Assembly: GCF_000499205.1 (NCBI RefSeq)
Contig: NZ_AWUK01000010.1
Span: forward strand, 403,235-467,234
From: Paenibacillus sp. MAEPY2
GTDB taxonomy: Bacteria; Bacillota; Bacilli; Paenibacillales; Paenibacillaceae
Length of the DNA: 64,000 nt
Direction: 5' to 3'
The notes under the pieces were generated by a model. The model did no database searches, was not told the origin of the DNA, and was given only the letters and a program-made list of their open reading frames with translations. The translations under genes were made by a program, and so were the position numbers. This document shows, in pieces, positions 1 to 8,411 of this stretch (the first letter of the stretch is position 1; the number at the start of each line of letters is the position of its first letter).

Positions 1-92
1 TCCTCTCGGTAAGTTCCATTGAGAATATCGTCCTCAATGATATCTGCTACTTGTTGAAAAATTGGCTGCTTTTCGTCGAAAGTGACGCTCAT
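1..92 (-). CDS. GntR-family transcriptional regulator, N-terminus only (cut by window edge)
   Basis: Thirty codons read leftward off the window edge. The visible residues (MSVTFDEKQPIFQQVADIIE, then DDILNGTYRE) match the start of short YtrA-type GntR regulators, in which the 'PIF.Q.A..IE..I..G' helix opens the winged HTH. The start at 92 is chosen because it gives the usual N-terminus; an in-frame ATG at 110 lacks a ribosome site. It is divergent from an ABC ATPase/permease pair, the usual arrangement for YtrA-like repressors of such transporters, so it probably controls that operon. The effector-binding part is outside the window. Confidence 0.7.
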   Translation of the reverse strand, partial: MSVTFDEKQPIFQQVADIIEDDILNGTYRE

Positions 93-221
93 TACCTCAC
101 CACTCAGCATTGTAGTTTGTTACACATCTAGCAGGAAAACATAACTTATATGCGAAAATTTGTCAATAAACAATCATTCCGGAGGAAGGGTAATGATTTT
201 TTTTTACACAGAGTCCAGTTA

Positions 222-274
222 TTGACAATTGATTGCGATGGAATTATAGTATGCTACATGAGTGACATACTCAT
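222..274 (+). promoter_or_regulatory. Sigma-A-type promoter and operator-like inverted repeat of the ABC transporter operon
   Basis: TTGACA (222-227), a 17-bp spacer and TATAGT (245-250) form a near-consensus promoter. Just downstream, ATGAGT (258-263) and ACTCAT (269-274) form an inverted repeat over the likely transcription start, a good place for a repressor such as the divergent GntR protein. The leader to the ATPase start is about 100 nt. Confidence 0.65.
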
Positions 275-363
275 ACACTAACATACTTACATAATTAAAA
301 ATGTACTTGCAATAGGGAGCGCTCCAGAAGTATGACAAATAGATAACGGGGAGAGAGAAATTT

Positions 364-1068
364 ATGAAAACATTAATTGAATTTAAAAATGTAACGAAAG
401 AATACAAAATTGGTGAAGTGCCGATCAAAGCGCTGAACGGTGTGGACTTTTCCATTAACGAGGGTGAATTCGTTGTTGTTCTTGGTGCAAGCGGAGCCGG
501 TAAAAGCACGATTCTCAATATACTTGGTGGCATGGATACGGCAACCTCGGGTAAAGTGACTGTTGGCGATAAGGATATTACTAGCTTCAACGAAAAGAAG
601 CTTACGGGATATCGCGCCGAGAAGGTAGGTTTTGTCTTTCAATTCTATAACTTAATCCCCAATTTGAATGCTTTGGAGAACGTTGAATTCGCCACTGAAG
701 TATGCAAAGACCATTTGGATGCCAAAGAGATATTAAATAAAGTCGGCTTAAAGAATCGGATAAAAAACTTCCCGTCTCAGCTCTCCGGAGGAGAACAGCA
801 GCGAGTTGCAATAGCACGTGCTGTTGCAAAGAATCCCTTGTTATTGCTCTGCGATGAACCGACTGGTGCGTTAGATTATGTGACTGGTAAGTCTGTTTTG
901 AAACTACTTCAGGATTTGAACACGGAAACGAAAAAGTGTGTTGTGCTGGTAACGCATAACTCCGCGATTGTGCCGATGGCGGATAAAATCATTCGAGTGA
1001 AAAGCGGGAGAATCGAAAGCGTAACAGTTAATGAGCATAAACAAAGCGTTGAAGGGATTGAGTGGTGA
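364..1068 (+). CDS. ABC transporter ATP-binding protein (MacB/LolD-like)
   Basis: 234-aa cytoplasmic ATPase. Walker A GASGAGKS is at about residues 41-48, the Q-loop '[18 protein letters not shown]' about 91-108, the signature LSGGEQQR about 140-147, and Walker B with the catalytic Glu ([13 protein letters not shown]) about 159-171. The Q-loop and D-loop wording is typical of ATPases paired with FtsX/MacB permeases. Its TGA overlaps the ATG of the permease gene (TGATG), so the two are translationally coupled. Such pairs export or resist antimicrobial peptides, or act in envelope signalling; the substrate cannot be read from sequence. Base composition of this operon looks more AT-rich than the genes after 5 kb. 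Confidence 0.9.
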   Translation: MKTLIEFKNVTKEYKIGEVPIKALNGVDFSINEGEFVVVLGASGAGKSTILNILGGMDTATSGKVTVGDKDITSFNEKKLTGYRAEKVGFVFQFYNLIPNLNALENVEFATEVCKDHLDAKEILNKVGLKNRIKNFPSQLSGGEQQRVAIARAVAKNPLLLLCDEPTGALDYVTGKSVLKLLQDLNTETKKCVVLVTHNSAIVPMADKIIRVKSGRIESVTVNEHKQSVEGIEW

Positions 1069-3392
1069 TGAAATTATTCAAAAAATTATTAAGGGATATC
1101 AAGCAATCAATTGGCCAATTTCTGGCCTTTGTATTGGTTATCACCATAGGCGCTTTTTTCTACACGGGGCTGGTTACGTTAAGTGATAACCTTAGTTCTT
1201 ATTCCAAGGAATACTTTCAAACACATAATTTAAGCGACCTGAACGTCTACTACGACCAAATTTCCATGCAGGACACGTCGGAGTTAGGTGAAATCGAAGG
1301 GATAAAAAAGGTTGAAGGGCGGTACACCTTTGATGCGACACAATCTTTTGGCGATACGAAAGCAACCTTAAAGATCCACTCAATTCCCGCCAACAATATC
1401 ATTAATACGCCTACGTTGATTGAAGGCAATATTCCATCTCGAGAGGATCAAATCTTGCTTGATTCCCATTACGCCAGGGAACATCAGTACAGAGTCGGGG
1501 ACCAAATAAAGTTAAGCGTTAATGACGAGGATGTGGCATTCACCATTAGTGGCTTGGGCGAAAATGTGGAATATGCCAAAAAGAATGAAACCCAGGACCA
1601 TAAAACTTCCGGTTTCGCATATGTGGCTGAAGCCGGAATTCCTCGATTCGCCGGTAGTCTTTATTATAATGAGGTTTTGATCGATGCGGAAGAAGGGTAC
1701 GATTCAGACCGGTTAGGCCAAAACGTTGAAGCGCAATCCCAAAAACTTTCTTATGTAAGTCAAATAAGTAAAGAGCGAACATTCAATTACTCTCAGCTTC
1801 AACAAACAGTCTATAACAATAAATTGATGAGTAAGGTTATTCCGCTAGTTCTCTTTATAATCGAAGCGATCATTCTTTTCCTCACCATGTCTCGGATCAT
1901 CGATTCGCAAAGGAACCAGGTAGGAATTATGAAGGCTTTAGGAGTGAAGAACAGCAGCATCATGCTCCATTACATGGGGTTCCCGATACTGGTCGGTATC
2001 ATAGGTTCCATTCTTGGTTGTATCGTTTCGGCAATCATATTTGTTCCAATGATTGAGGCGTCAAATGCTAGATCCTACTCGTTGCCGAACATAACATTCT
2101 CCTTATCTCCCTTCTCGATCATTATGCCTATCCTATTCTCGAGTGCATTCGGCATGCTGGCTTGTTACTTGAGCGGCATAGGTATTCTGCGAGAACACGC
2201 AGCACAGGCGATGAGGCCCAAACCGCCGAGGAAGATGAAAAAACTGCTTATTGAACGGCTTCCGAAAATGTGGGGACGTATTTCCTATAGCAATAAACTC
2301 ATTTTGAGAAACATCTTTCTTAATAAGCAAAAGGCGATAGCAAGCTCCGTAGGCGTTGTGGTGAGCACAGTGTTATTGATCACTGCGTTCGGTACTCAAA
2401 CGTCCTTACAAAGGGTCGCGGACCAGATCGAAGAGGTGAATACCTATGATCTGAAGGTCGAATATACGAAAGGCGCAGAGCTAGAAAAAGTGGAGTTACC
2501 CACCGGGATTAAAAGTAGCTATGTTCAATCGACCTTTCCTGTGGAGTTTACCAAGGGCGATGAACATGAGAATGCCACGTTGACCGTTACGGAGAAGGAC
2601 AATACTCTTATCCAATTTTTCGACGAGAAAGACAATCTGATGACACTTATGGACAATGGCGTGCTGATACCCAAATCGTATGCAAATCAATATAAAGTTA
2701 CGATAGGGGACACGATTCAAATTCGATTTACCGATCCGTCGTTTGAAAATAAAACGGTCGATATGAAGGTTGCACAAATATCCAATCAATATTCCAATCC
2801 ATCTTTCTTTTGTTCGATAGCGTATCTGAATAGTTTTGACATCGACTATAAGCCAACATCGATTCTAGTAAAAGCCAACAATGCCGCAGAGCTTCCTAAC
2901 GTTCGACAGTTTTTTGAACAAGATAACCAGGTAGATACAATCGCGGATAAAGATGATTTGAAAAAATCTGCACAATTTATTATGAAGCAAAATAGTTTTA
3001 TCTTCATTATGTTTATCATTAGTGCTGTTATTCTTTCGTTCGGCGCCATCTACACCATATCCTCCATCAACATTTATGAAAGGAATCGCGAGCTGGCTAC
3101 TCTTAAGGTATTGGGTTATCAAAAATATAAAATAAATCGACTTATCTTTTCCGAGAATATGATACTCACCACCTTTGCGGTCATTATAGCTCTGCCGATC
3201 AGCGTATACATGTATTCGATTATTATTGAGGCATTGTCGAGTACCCATCAACAAATCCCAGATCAAATAAATATTTTTGTTATGCTGGTATCAATCATGA
3301 TTGCATTTTTACTTACCACGCTCTCTAACTTGATGCTTCAGAGAAAGGTATCCCGAATTAATATGATTGAATCGTTAAAAAGTTTAGAATAA
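1068..3392 (+). CDS. FtsX-like ABC transporter permease
   Basis: 774-aa membrane protein starting at ATG 1068, which overlaps the ATPase stop; upstream GTG codons at 1062 and 1065 are less likely starts. One N-terminal membrane segment (about residues 20-40) is followed by a large extracytoplasmic domain, a group of three segments (about 260-375), another segment (about 425-445), a second outer domain and three last segments (about 645-765). That duplicated layout (two FtsX modules) is typical of the large permeases that pair with a MacB-like ATPase. 'LATLKVLGYQKYKINRL' before the final segments is the usual FtsX coupling region. Partner of the ATPase directly upstream. Confidence 0.88.
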   Translation: MKLFKKLLRDIKQSIGQFLAFVLVITIGAFFYTGLVTLSDNLSSYSKEYFQTHNLSDLNVYYDQISMQDTSELGEIEGIKKVEGRYTFDATQSFGDTKATLKIHSIPANNIINTPTLIEGNIPSREDQILLDSHYAREHQYRVGDQIKLSVNDEDVAFTISGLGENVEYAKKNETQDHKTSGFAYVAEAGIPRFAGSLYYNEVLIDAEEGYDSDRLGQNVEAQSQKLSYVSQISKERTFNYSQLQQTVYNNKLMSKVIPLVLFIIEAIILFLTMSRIIDSQRNQVGIMKALGVKNSSIMLHYMGFPILVGIIGSILGCIVSAIIFVPMIEASNARSYSLPNITFSLSPFSIIMPILFSSAFGMLACYLSGIGILREHAAQAMRPKPPRKMKKLLIERLPKMWGRISYSNKLILRNIFLNKQKAIASSVGVVVSTVLLITAFGTQTSLQRVADQIEEVNTYDLKVEYTKGAELEKVELPTGIKSSYVQSTFPVEFTKGDEHENATLTVTEKDNTLIQFFDEKDNLMTLMDNGVLIPKSYANQYKVTIGDTIQIRFTDPSFENKTVDMKVAQISNQYSNPSFFCSIAYLNSFDIDYKPTSILVKANNAAELPNVRQFFEQDNQVDTIADKDDLKKSAQFIMKQNSFIFIMFIISAVILSFGAIYTISSINIYERNRELATLKVLGYQKYKINRLIFSENMILTTFAVIIALPISVYMYSIIIEALSSTHQQIPDQINIFVMLVSIMIAFLLTTLSNLMLQRKVSRINMIESLKSLE

Positions 3393-3595
3393 ATCGGGCA
3401 GGACGGGGCATCTAGTACTGCATAGTTTAAATGCAGAATCTGTTTTATTGGTGTTTGGGGTTGAATCGGGTAGTAAAGAGTGAATTATTTCCAATTATAT
3501 AAAAAACGACAAGAGTGAATTGATACCACGACTTAGTAAGTCGACCTTCAAATATGTCTTGATGCCTATCGGAAAATTAAAGGTCAATTTTCGGT

Positions 3596-3630
3596 AAAAC
3601 ACCGCAAGCCTTCGAGCTGTGGTGTTTTTT
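3596..3630 (+). terminator. Rho-independent terminator after the ABC operon
   Basis: AAAACACC (3596-3603) pairs with GGTGTTTT (3621-3628) with a short imperfect inner stem and a T run. It lies about 200 bp after the permease stop. I see no gene in 3393-3707; apart from this hairpin nothing stands out there. Confidence 0.65.
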
Positions 3631-3707
3631 ACTATATCCACCTATGTATTTGTTTGTCTTTCATATAACCAGGCATAAACAGATCTAGGGCTGGGCTGGT
3701 TAAGGGG

Positions 3708-3821
3708 TTAGAGTTTCTGGGGCAGATAGGAGCCAAAGAGGGAAATCGCCGCATCTGCGCTATAACCGTCATCGCCCTGCCAGGTGGAGCCCAGCAGAAT
3801 TCTTGCAGCTTTTTTGTCCAA
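3708..3821 (-). CDS. Possible small protein (37 aa) downstream of the ArsR regulator
   Basis: An ORF too short for routine gene calling. It begins at TTG 3821, which is preceded by a perfect AAAGGAGG (complement of 3830-3837) at 8 nt spacing, and ends at TAA 3708-3710. The peptide begins MDKKAARILLGSTWQGDDGY and ends SADAAISLFGSYLPQKL. The frame stays open upstream to another TTG at 3872 (54 aa), which also has a GAGG-like site. It lies in the same direction as, and 63 bp after, the ArsR gene, so it would be co-transcribed. I do not recognise the family. It could also be the remnant of a longer gene; the ribosome site argues for a real start. Confidence 0.45.
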   Translation of the reverse strand: MDKKAARILLGSTWQGDDGYSADAAISLFGSYLPQKL

Positions 3822-3884
3822 GCAATCAGCCTCCTTTATACAATCCATAAGTTGATGTATCGCATGATTCAAGCTTGGTTTTCC

Positions 3885-4202
3885 TCAATGTACATATTCC
3901 TCGGTGGTATTCAGAATCAGTTCAACAAGACCGGGAAAACGGGTGTTCAAATCGTCCTTACGCAAAGAGTAAAAGTGCTGTTTACCTTCAATGCGAGGCT
4001 GGATAAGGCCTGCTTCACGCAGGATTTTAATGTGATGAGACAACGTTGATTTGGAGATATGGTTTACTTCGAAGGCGGAACAGTTTTTCTCACCAGAGCT
4101 GGCCAGACAGTGTGCAATTTTCATCCGTACCGGATCACCGAGTGCGTTGCAGACCGTAGTCAGATTCAAATCCGAAGTCATAGGTATCGTTGGAGTTTTC
4201 AT
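3885..4202 (-). CDS. ArsR-family winged-helix transcriptional regulator
   Basis: 105 aa from the chosen start (MKTPTIPMTSDLN). The core 'CNALGDPVRMKIAHCLA' is the first ArsR helix pair, 'ISKSTLSHHIKILREAGLI' the recognition helix and 'EGKQHFYSLRKDDL' the beta wing. An in-frame ATG at 4292 would add 30 residues, but that stretch covers an operator-like repeat and does not look like ArsR sequence, so the shorter form is preferred. No start here has a strong ribosome site. The gene is divergent from a SnoaL-like protein whose promoter carries a copy of the same palindrome, so autoregulation and control of that neighbour are likely. No clear metal-binding ELCVCDL motif is present. Confidence 0.82.
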   Translation of the reverse strand: MKTPTIPMTSDLNLTTVCNALGDPVRMKIAHCLASSGEKNCSAFEVNHISKSTLSHHIKILREAGLIQPRIEGKQHFYSLRKDDLNTRFPGLVELILNTTEEYVH

Positions 4203-4239
4203 ATCTATGACGGTAGCATATTCGACAATCTCTTTCAAT

Positions 4240-4334
4240 GTTTGATTTTTTTCGAACTGAGGGTTGTTCTGGGAATGGAAAGTGTGATACATTTCATCTC
4301 AGTTGTTAGTTTGAAATTTTTCGAACTATATAAT
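4240..4334. promoter_or_regulatory. Two identical palindromes (GTTTGA-N6-TCGAAC) and a -10 box between arsR and the SnoaL-like gene
   Basis: GTTTGA(N6)TCGAAC occurs at 4240-4257 and again at 4309-4326, 69 bp apart, with the same half-sites and spacing. The second copy ends just before a perfect TATAAT (4329-4334) that would serve the rightward gene; its -35 is poor. These are probably operators for the ArsR regulator, inferred from position and symmetry. Confidence 0.6.
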
Positions 4335-4370
4335 GAAAAAGCGGATTGTATACTTTTAGGAGGAATATGA

Positions 4371-4760
4371 ATGAGTACAACTAGCACTACGACAATGTTA
4401 AACAACTATTTCCGTTTATTTGACGCTTCCCGTACGGACGAACGTGCAATGCAGGATCTGTTATCCCTGTTTACACCGGATGCAGAGATTGTACTGAACG
4501 GCACCAGCAGAACAGGTTTCGATGGTTTTATGAAGGCATTTTACGAATACAATAACGATGTGAGACACATGTGGGATCGTTGGGAGCTTCAACCGGACGG
4601 CAGCTACCAGACGAACTGGGCCGTATGTGGGCAAGCGACAGATGGTACCGTATATGCCAAAACAGGCATCGATATTGCTCGTGTGAATGAGGCGGGGCAG
4701 ATTGTATATTTGGAAAATGTGCAGTCCGATAAGGATGCATTCAGCAAGTATAACCAGTAA
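4371..4760 (+). CDS. SnoaL-like / NTF2-fold domain protein
   Basis: 129-aa single-domain protein of the cone-shaped NTF2/SnoaL fold: N-terminal helix 'LNNYFRLFDASRTDERAMQDLLSLFTPDAEI', 'GFDGFMKAFYE', then strands 'HMWDRWELQPDGSYQTNWAVCGQ' and 'YAKTGIDIARVNEAGQIVYLENV'. Members include polyketide cyclases, ketosteroid isomerase relatives and many proteins of unknown role, so no reaction is assigned. The start has AGGAGG 7 nt upstream. It is divergent from arsR and likely under its control. Confidence 0.75.
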   Translation: MSTTSTTTMLNNYFRLFDASRTDERAMQDLLSLFTPDAEIVLNGTSRTGFDGFMKAFYEYNNDVRHMWDRWELQPDGSYQTNWAVCGQATDGTVYAKTGIDIARVNEAGQIVYLENVQSDKDAFSKYNQ

Positions 4761-4778
4761 TGCTTATATCTAATTATA

Positions 4779-4826
4779 GAACAACAGGTGCCCTCTAAAT
4801 GTTCAGAGGACACCTGTTCTTTTTTC
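4779..4826 (+). terminator. Rho-independent terminator after the SnoaL-like gene
   Basis: CAGGTG..CTCT and AGAG..CACCTG arms form a long hairpin ending in a T-rich tract (from 4818). It stands between convergent genes and could also stop transcription of the leftward kinase gene. Confidence 0.8.
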
Positions 4827-4882
4827 TTAATTCCTGTATTGGTAAGTGTAATCTTGATTCATTCGTTTCAATTTCCGGCAGC

Positions 4883-6433
4883 TTACTTCTGCATCGTTTT
4901 ATTCTGAAAAGCAGCGATATCGGCATACTCCTCTTCAAACTTACGGGAGATGCGGATGAAGATCGGGAGCAGCTCGCGATAGACGCGAACGCTATCCGGG
5001 TCTGGCTGATGCCGATGGGTCGATCCAATCATGCCGGAGACGGCACTGAGGGAATCGATGCGGCCAAGGGCATACAGCCCCAGTACGGCTGCCCCGAGAC
5101 AGGAGCTCTCGATACTTTCGGGAATGATGACATCCTGATCGAAAATATCAGCCATCATCTGGCGCCATAGCTCAGAGCGGGCGAAGCCGCCTGTGGCCTG
5201 GATCTTTTTCGGACGACCGATTTTTTCTTCAATCGCCAACATAACGGTGTACAGATTAAACAAGACACCTTCAAGAGCAGCGCGGATCATGTGCTCCTTC
5301 TTGTGATGCAGCGTCAGGCCAAAGAACGAGCCGCGAGCATTAGGGTTCCATAGTGGAGCCCGCTCACCCGTCATGTATGGATGGAACAACAGGCCTTCTG
5401 AGCCTGGCGGTACATTTTCGGCAACACGGGTCAATACTTCATATGGATCAATCCCAAGGCGTTTCGCGGTCTCTACCTCGGATGCTGCAAACTCATCCCG
5501 AATCCAGCGGAATATAACCCCGCCATTATTCACTGGACCTCCAATCACCCACGCATCCTCGGTGAGCGCATAACAGAAGAAGCGTCCTTTCGGATCGGTG
5601 ACCGGCTTGTCCACAACGGTACGAATCGCTCCGCTGGTTCCGATGGTAACGGCCACGACGCCTGGATCAATGGCGTTTACGCCCAGATTGGAGAGCACGC
5701 CGTCACTTGCTCCGATGACAAATGGCGTCGTATCAGCAATACCCATCTCTTTGGCATACTCAGGATTTAAGCCTTTCTTGAGCAGATGAGTCGTCGGCAC
5801 AAGGCGGGACAGGTGATCCGGAGTAATGCCTGCGACATGCAGTGCTTCCTCGTCCCAGTCGAGCTTTTCGAGATTCATCAGTCCGGTGGCGGAGGCCATG
5901 GAATGGTCAATCACATACTCGGAAAATAGCTTATAAAAAACATATTCTTTCATTGAAATGAACTTGTGCGTCTGTTTGGACAGTTCCGGTTGATCTCGGG
6001 TCAACCACATGATTTTGGTCAGGGGTGACATCGGATGAATCGGTGTGCCTGTTCTCAAATAAATTTCGTGACCGTTCATTTCGGTTTTGAGTGCTTCAGT
6101 CCATTCGGCACTGCGATTGTCTGCCCATGTCATCGCCCGCATCAGCGGTTTGCCATGTTCATCGACGGGCAGAATGCTGTGCATGGCTGAACTGAACGAG
6201 ACAAACAGAATTTCATCCGGTTTGATGCCCGCCTTGGAGGTCGCCTGTTTAACCGATTCTACGACTGCTTTGAAAATATCTTCCGCATCCTGCTCTGCAA
6301 TCGCAGGAGTAGGGGTATACAGCGGGTAATCGGCACCGCCTTGAGCCACGATCGTTCCGTTCTCTTCAAACAGGACGGCCTTCGTGGAGGTGGTGCCGAT
6401 ATCTACGCCAATCATATAGGGTGAAGAAGCCAT
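4883..6433 (-). CDS. gntK: Gluconokinase-type FGGY carbohydrate kinase
   Basis: 516 aa, the usual length for FGGY gluconokinases of Bacillales. The N-terminal phosphate loop is 'GVDIGTTSTKAVLFEENG' (about 9-26); 'AEQDAEDIF' and 'FSSAMHSILPVDEHGKPL' are characteristic of the GntK branch. The C-terminal FGGY ATPase half has 'VTIGTSGAIR', 'GERAPLWNPNARG' and 'ATGGFARSELWRQMMADIF'. It would phosphorylate D-gluconate to 6-phosphogluconate; a different polyol or aldonate substrate cannot be excluded. The gene follows a CUT1 importer on the same strand after a 133-bp gap with two strong palindromes, so it may have its own regulated promoter. Ribosome site AGAGGG lies 8 nt before ATG. Confidence 0.85.
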   Translation of the reverse strand: MASSPYMIGVDIGTTSTKAVLFEENGTIVAQGGADYPLYTPTPAIAEQDAEDIFKAVVESVKQATSKAGIKPDEILFVSFSSAMHSILPVDEHGKPLMRAMTWADNRSAEWTEALKTEMNGHEIYLRTGTPIHPMSPLTKIMWLTRDQPELSKQTHKFISMKEYVFYKLFSEYVIDHSMASATGLMNLEKLDWDEEALHVAGITPDHLSRLVPTTHLLKKGLNPEYAKEMGIADTTPFVIGASDGVLSNLGVNAIDPGVVAVTIGTSGAIRTVVDKPVTDPKGRFFCYALTEDAWVIGGPVNNGGVIFRWIRDEFAASEVETAKRLGIDPYEVLTRVAENVPPGSEGLLFHPYMTGERAPLWNPNARGSFFGLTLHHKKEHMIRAALEGVLFNLYTVMLAIEEKIGRPKKIQATGGFARSELWRQMMADIFDQDVIIPESIESSCLGAAVLGLYALGRIDSLSAVSGMIGSTHRHQPDPDSVRVYRELLPIFIRISRKFEEEYADIAAFQNKTMQK

Positions 6434-6456
6434 TTTGTCATCCCTCTTTCTTGAAT

Positions 6457-6526
6457 ATATAAGTTAAATGAATGCTGCTGTCTATTCATCCAACTTATAT
6501 GGCATCTGGTATTTATCTATAGATAA
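6457..6526 (-). promoter_or_regulatory. Two palindromes upstream of the gluconokinase gene
   Basis: ATATAAGTT (6457-6465) pairs with AACTTATAT (6492-6500), with a nested ATGAAT/ATTCAT pair inside. Further upstream TTATCTATAGATAA (6513-6526) is a perfect 14-bp palindrome. They look like protein-binding operators rather than a terminator because no T run follows on either strand. Confidence 0.5.
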
Positions 6527-6566
6527 GAATATCAGACTTGAGGGATGGATCAAAATGCAGCTGTCC

Positions 6567-7394
6567 CTAATCCTTCACTGCCCCTGCGGCAATATCGGAG
6601 ATAAACTGGCGGCTGATGAACAGGAACATCACGATCAGTGGAATAACAGCCAGCAGTGTACCCGCAATAACCATCGCATAATCCGTATTGTACAATCCGT
6701 TTAATTGGGACAGCGCAATCTGCAGCGTGTACTTTCGTGCATCTGTCAAGACAATCAGGGGCCAGAGATAATCATTCCATACGCCAATAAACGTGAACGC
6801 CCCGAGGAAGGCAAAGGCAGGCCGCAGAATCGGCAATGCCACGTTCCAATAGAGCCGGAAGAAATTACAGCCATCGATGCGTCCGGCATCCAGCAGGTCA
6901 TTCGGAATAGACTCCGTGGCATACTGGCGAATCCAGAAGATGCCGAAGGCGTTCACCATGCCCGGGATAATAAGGGCTTTGAAGGAACCGACCCATCCGA
7001 ACGTCGCCATAAGCACGAAGGAAGGCACCAGCGACAGCTGGGAAGGCACCATCATGGTGGCGAGCAGCAGGACGAAGAGCCATTTTTTACCCGGAAATTC
7101 AAACTTCGCAAACGCAAACCCTGCCAGTGAATCAAAAAACAGCACCAGTACCGTCACCAAGCCCGCCACAAACAACGTATTCATGAATGCGCCCCAGAAG
7201 TCAATCTGCTGAAGCACCCGACTGATATTGTTCCACAGTTCCCCTCCGAACCAGAGCTGAGGTGGGAACTTGTAGATATCGGACGTCGTCCGGGTGGACA
7301 TTACAATCAGCCAATAGAACGGGAACATGGAAATGAGCATGCCCCCGATAAGACCGGTATACAACACCAGCGATTTGAGAGATTTGGACGTCAT
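6567..7394 (-). CDS. CUT1 carbohydrate ABC transporter permease (MalG-type)
   Basis: 275-aa inner-membrane permease with six predicted membrane segments. The EAA loop that docks the ATPase reads 'ESIPNDLLDAGRIDGCNFFRLYWNVALPILRP', typical of MalG/AraQ proteins. A strong AAGGGGGGAG ribosome site precedes ATG 7394. It is the third gene of a lipoprotein-permease-permease set. No ATPase gene lies nearby, as is common for Bacillales CUT1 importers that share an MsmX-like ATPase. Confidence 0.92.
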   Translation of the reverse strand: MTSKSLKSLVLYTGLIGGMLISMFPFYWLIVMSTRTTSDIYKFPPQLWFGGELWNNISRVLQQIDFWGAFMNTLFVAGLVTVLVLFFDSLAGFAFAKFEFPGKKWLFVLLLATMMVPSQLSLVPSFVLMATFGWVGSFKALIIPGMVNAFGIFWIRQYATESIPNDLLDAGRIDGCNFFRLYWNVALPILRPAFAFLGAFTFIGVWNDYLWPLIVLTDARKYTLQIALSQLNGLYNTDYAMVIAGTLLAVIPLIVMFLFISRQFISDIAAGAVKD

Positions 7395-7415
7395 GAGCGC
7401 TCCCCCCTTGTCACA

Positions 7416-8366
7416 TCAGGATGACTTGCCTTGAACGAGCTTCCAGTTCACGATCGAGAACAGGGCGATAATGAGGAACATGCCCCATCCAACCGCTGCA
7501 CCATAGCCGAAGTAGTTGTTAATGAATGATTCGCGGTAAAGGTACAATACAATGGTCATCCCGGCTGCACCTGCGCCGCCATCGTTGCTCACGAGAATTT
7601 GTGGTTCGGTAAATAGCTGCATGCCGCCGATTGTCGATGTGATGACAGTGAACAGAATGACGGGACGCAGCATCGGAATTGTAATGCGGAAAAAGGACTG
7701 TATCCCGGATGCGCCGTCAATCTTGGCAGCCTCGTACAATGTCTGGGGGATGCTCTGAAGTCCGGCCAGATAGATGACTGCGTTGTATCCCGTCCAGCGC
7801 CAGACAACCATTGAGGAGATCGCTACCTTAATGCCCCATGGTGCATTAAGCCATTCCACTACCGGAAGTCCGACGGACTGTAACAGGTAGTTGAGAAACC
7901 CGTAGTTGTTGGCAAACAGGGCACCGAAGATAATGGCGACGGCCACGATAGACGTCACGTTCGGCAGGAAATAGCCCACACGAAACAGGGTGCGGAATTT
8001 TACAAAAGGTGCATGCAGCAAGAATGCCACAATTAGGGCAAAGAACAGCATCGGAATGGTGGAATAAATCCAGATCATGAACGTGTTGCCCACCGCTTGC
8101 CAGAATTCTGCATCAGTCAGCATATATTTAAAGTTGTTTAGTCCGTTATAGGTCATTACGCCAATGCCATCCCATTTGTGGAAGGCCAGATATAAGGAGA
8201 AACCGATCGGAAACAGTCCAAATACGGCAAACAGAATGTAAAACGGGGAGATTGCCACATAGAGTGCGCGATGTTCCCACATCCGGGACAAGAGTGATTT
8301 CTGCCGATCCAAATCCGGACGTACCTTTCCGGGATCCGGGGTGAGGCGAGGTTCGGTTACAGCCAT
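7416..8366 (-). CDS. CUT1 carbohydrate ABC transporter permease (MalF-type)
   Basis: 316-aa membrane permease. The start at 8366 (MAVTEPRL) has AAAGGAGG 7 nt upstream; a longer reading frame from 8393 has no such site. The EAA motif is 'SIPQTLYEAAKIDGASGIQSFFRITIPMLRP'. It should form the transmembrane channel together with the MalG-type protein encoded 21 bp downstream. Substrate likely an oligosaccharide or sugar-acid derivative, judged only from the linked gluconokinase. Confidence 0.92.
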   Translation of the reverse strand: MAVTEPRLTPDPGKVRPDLDRQKSLLSRMWEHRALYVAISPFYILFAVFGLFPIGFSLYLAFHKWDGIGVMTYNGLNNFKYMLTDAEFWQAVGNTFMIWIYSTIPMLFFALIVAFLLHAPFVKFRTLFRVGYFLPNVTSIVAVAIIFGALFANNYGFLNYLLQSVGLPVVEWLNAPWGIKVAISSMVVWRWTGYNAVIYLAGLQSIPQTLYEAAKIDGASGIQSFFRITIPMLRPVILFTVITSTIGGMQLFTEPQILVSNDGGAGAAGMTIVLYLYRESFINNYFGYGAAVGWGMFLIIALFSIVNWKLVQGKSS

Positions 8367-8411
8367 ATGAATTCCTCCTTTGCGGATTGCCATCTCGTAA
8401 GAGTGTCTGAA

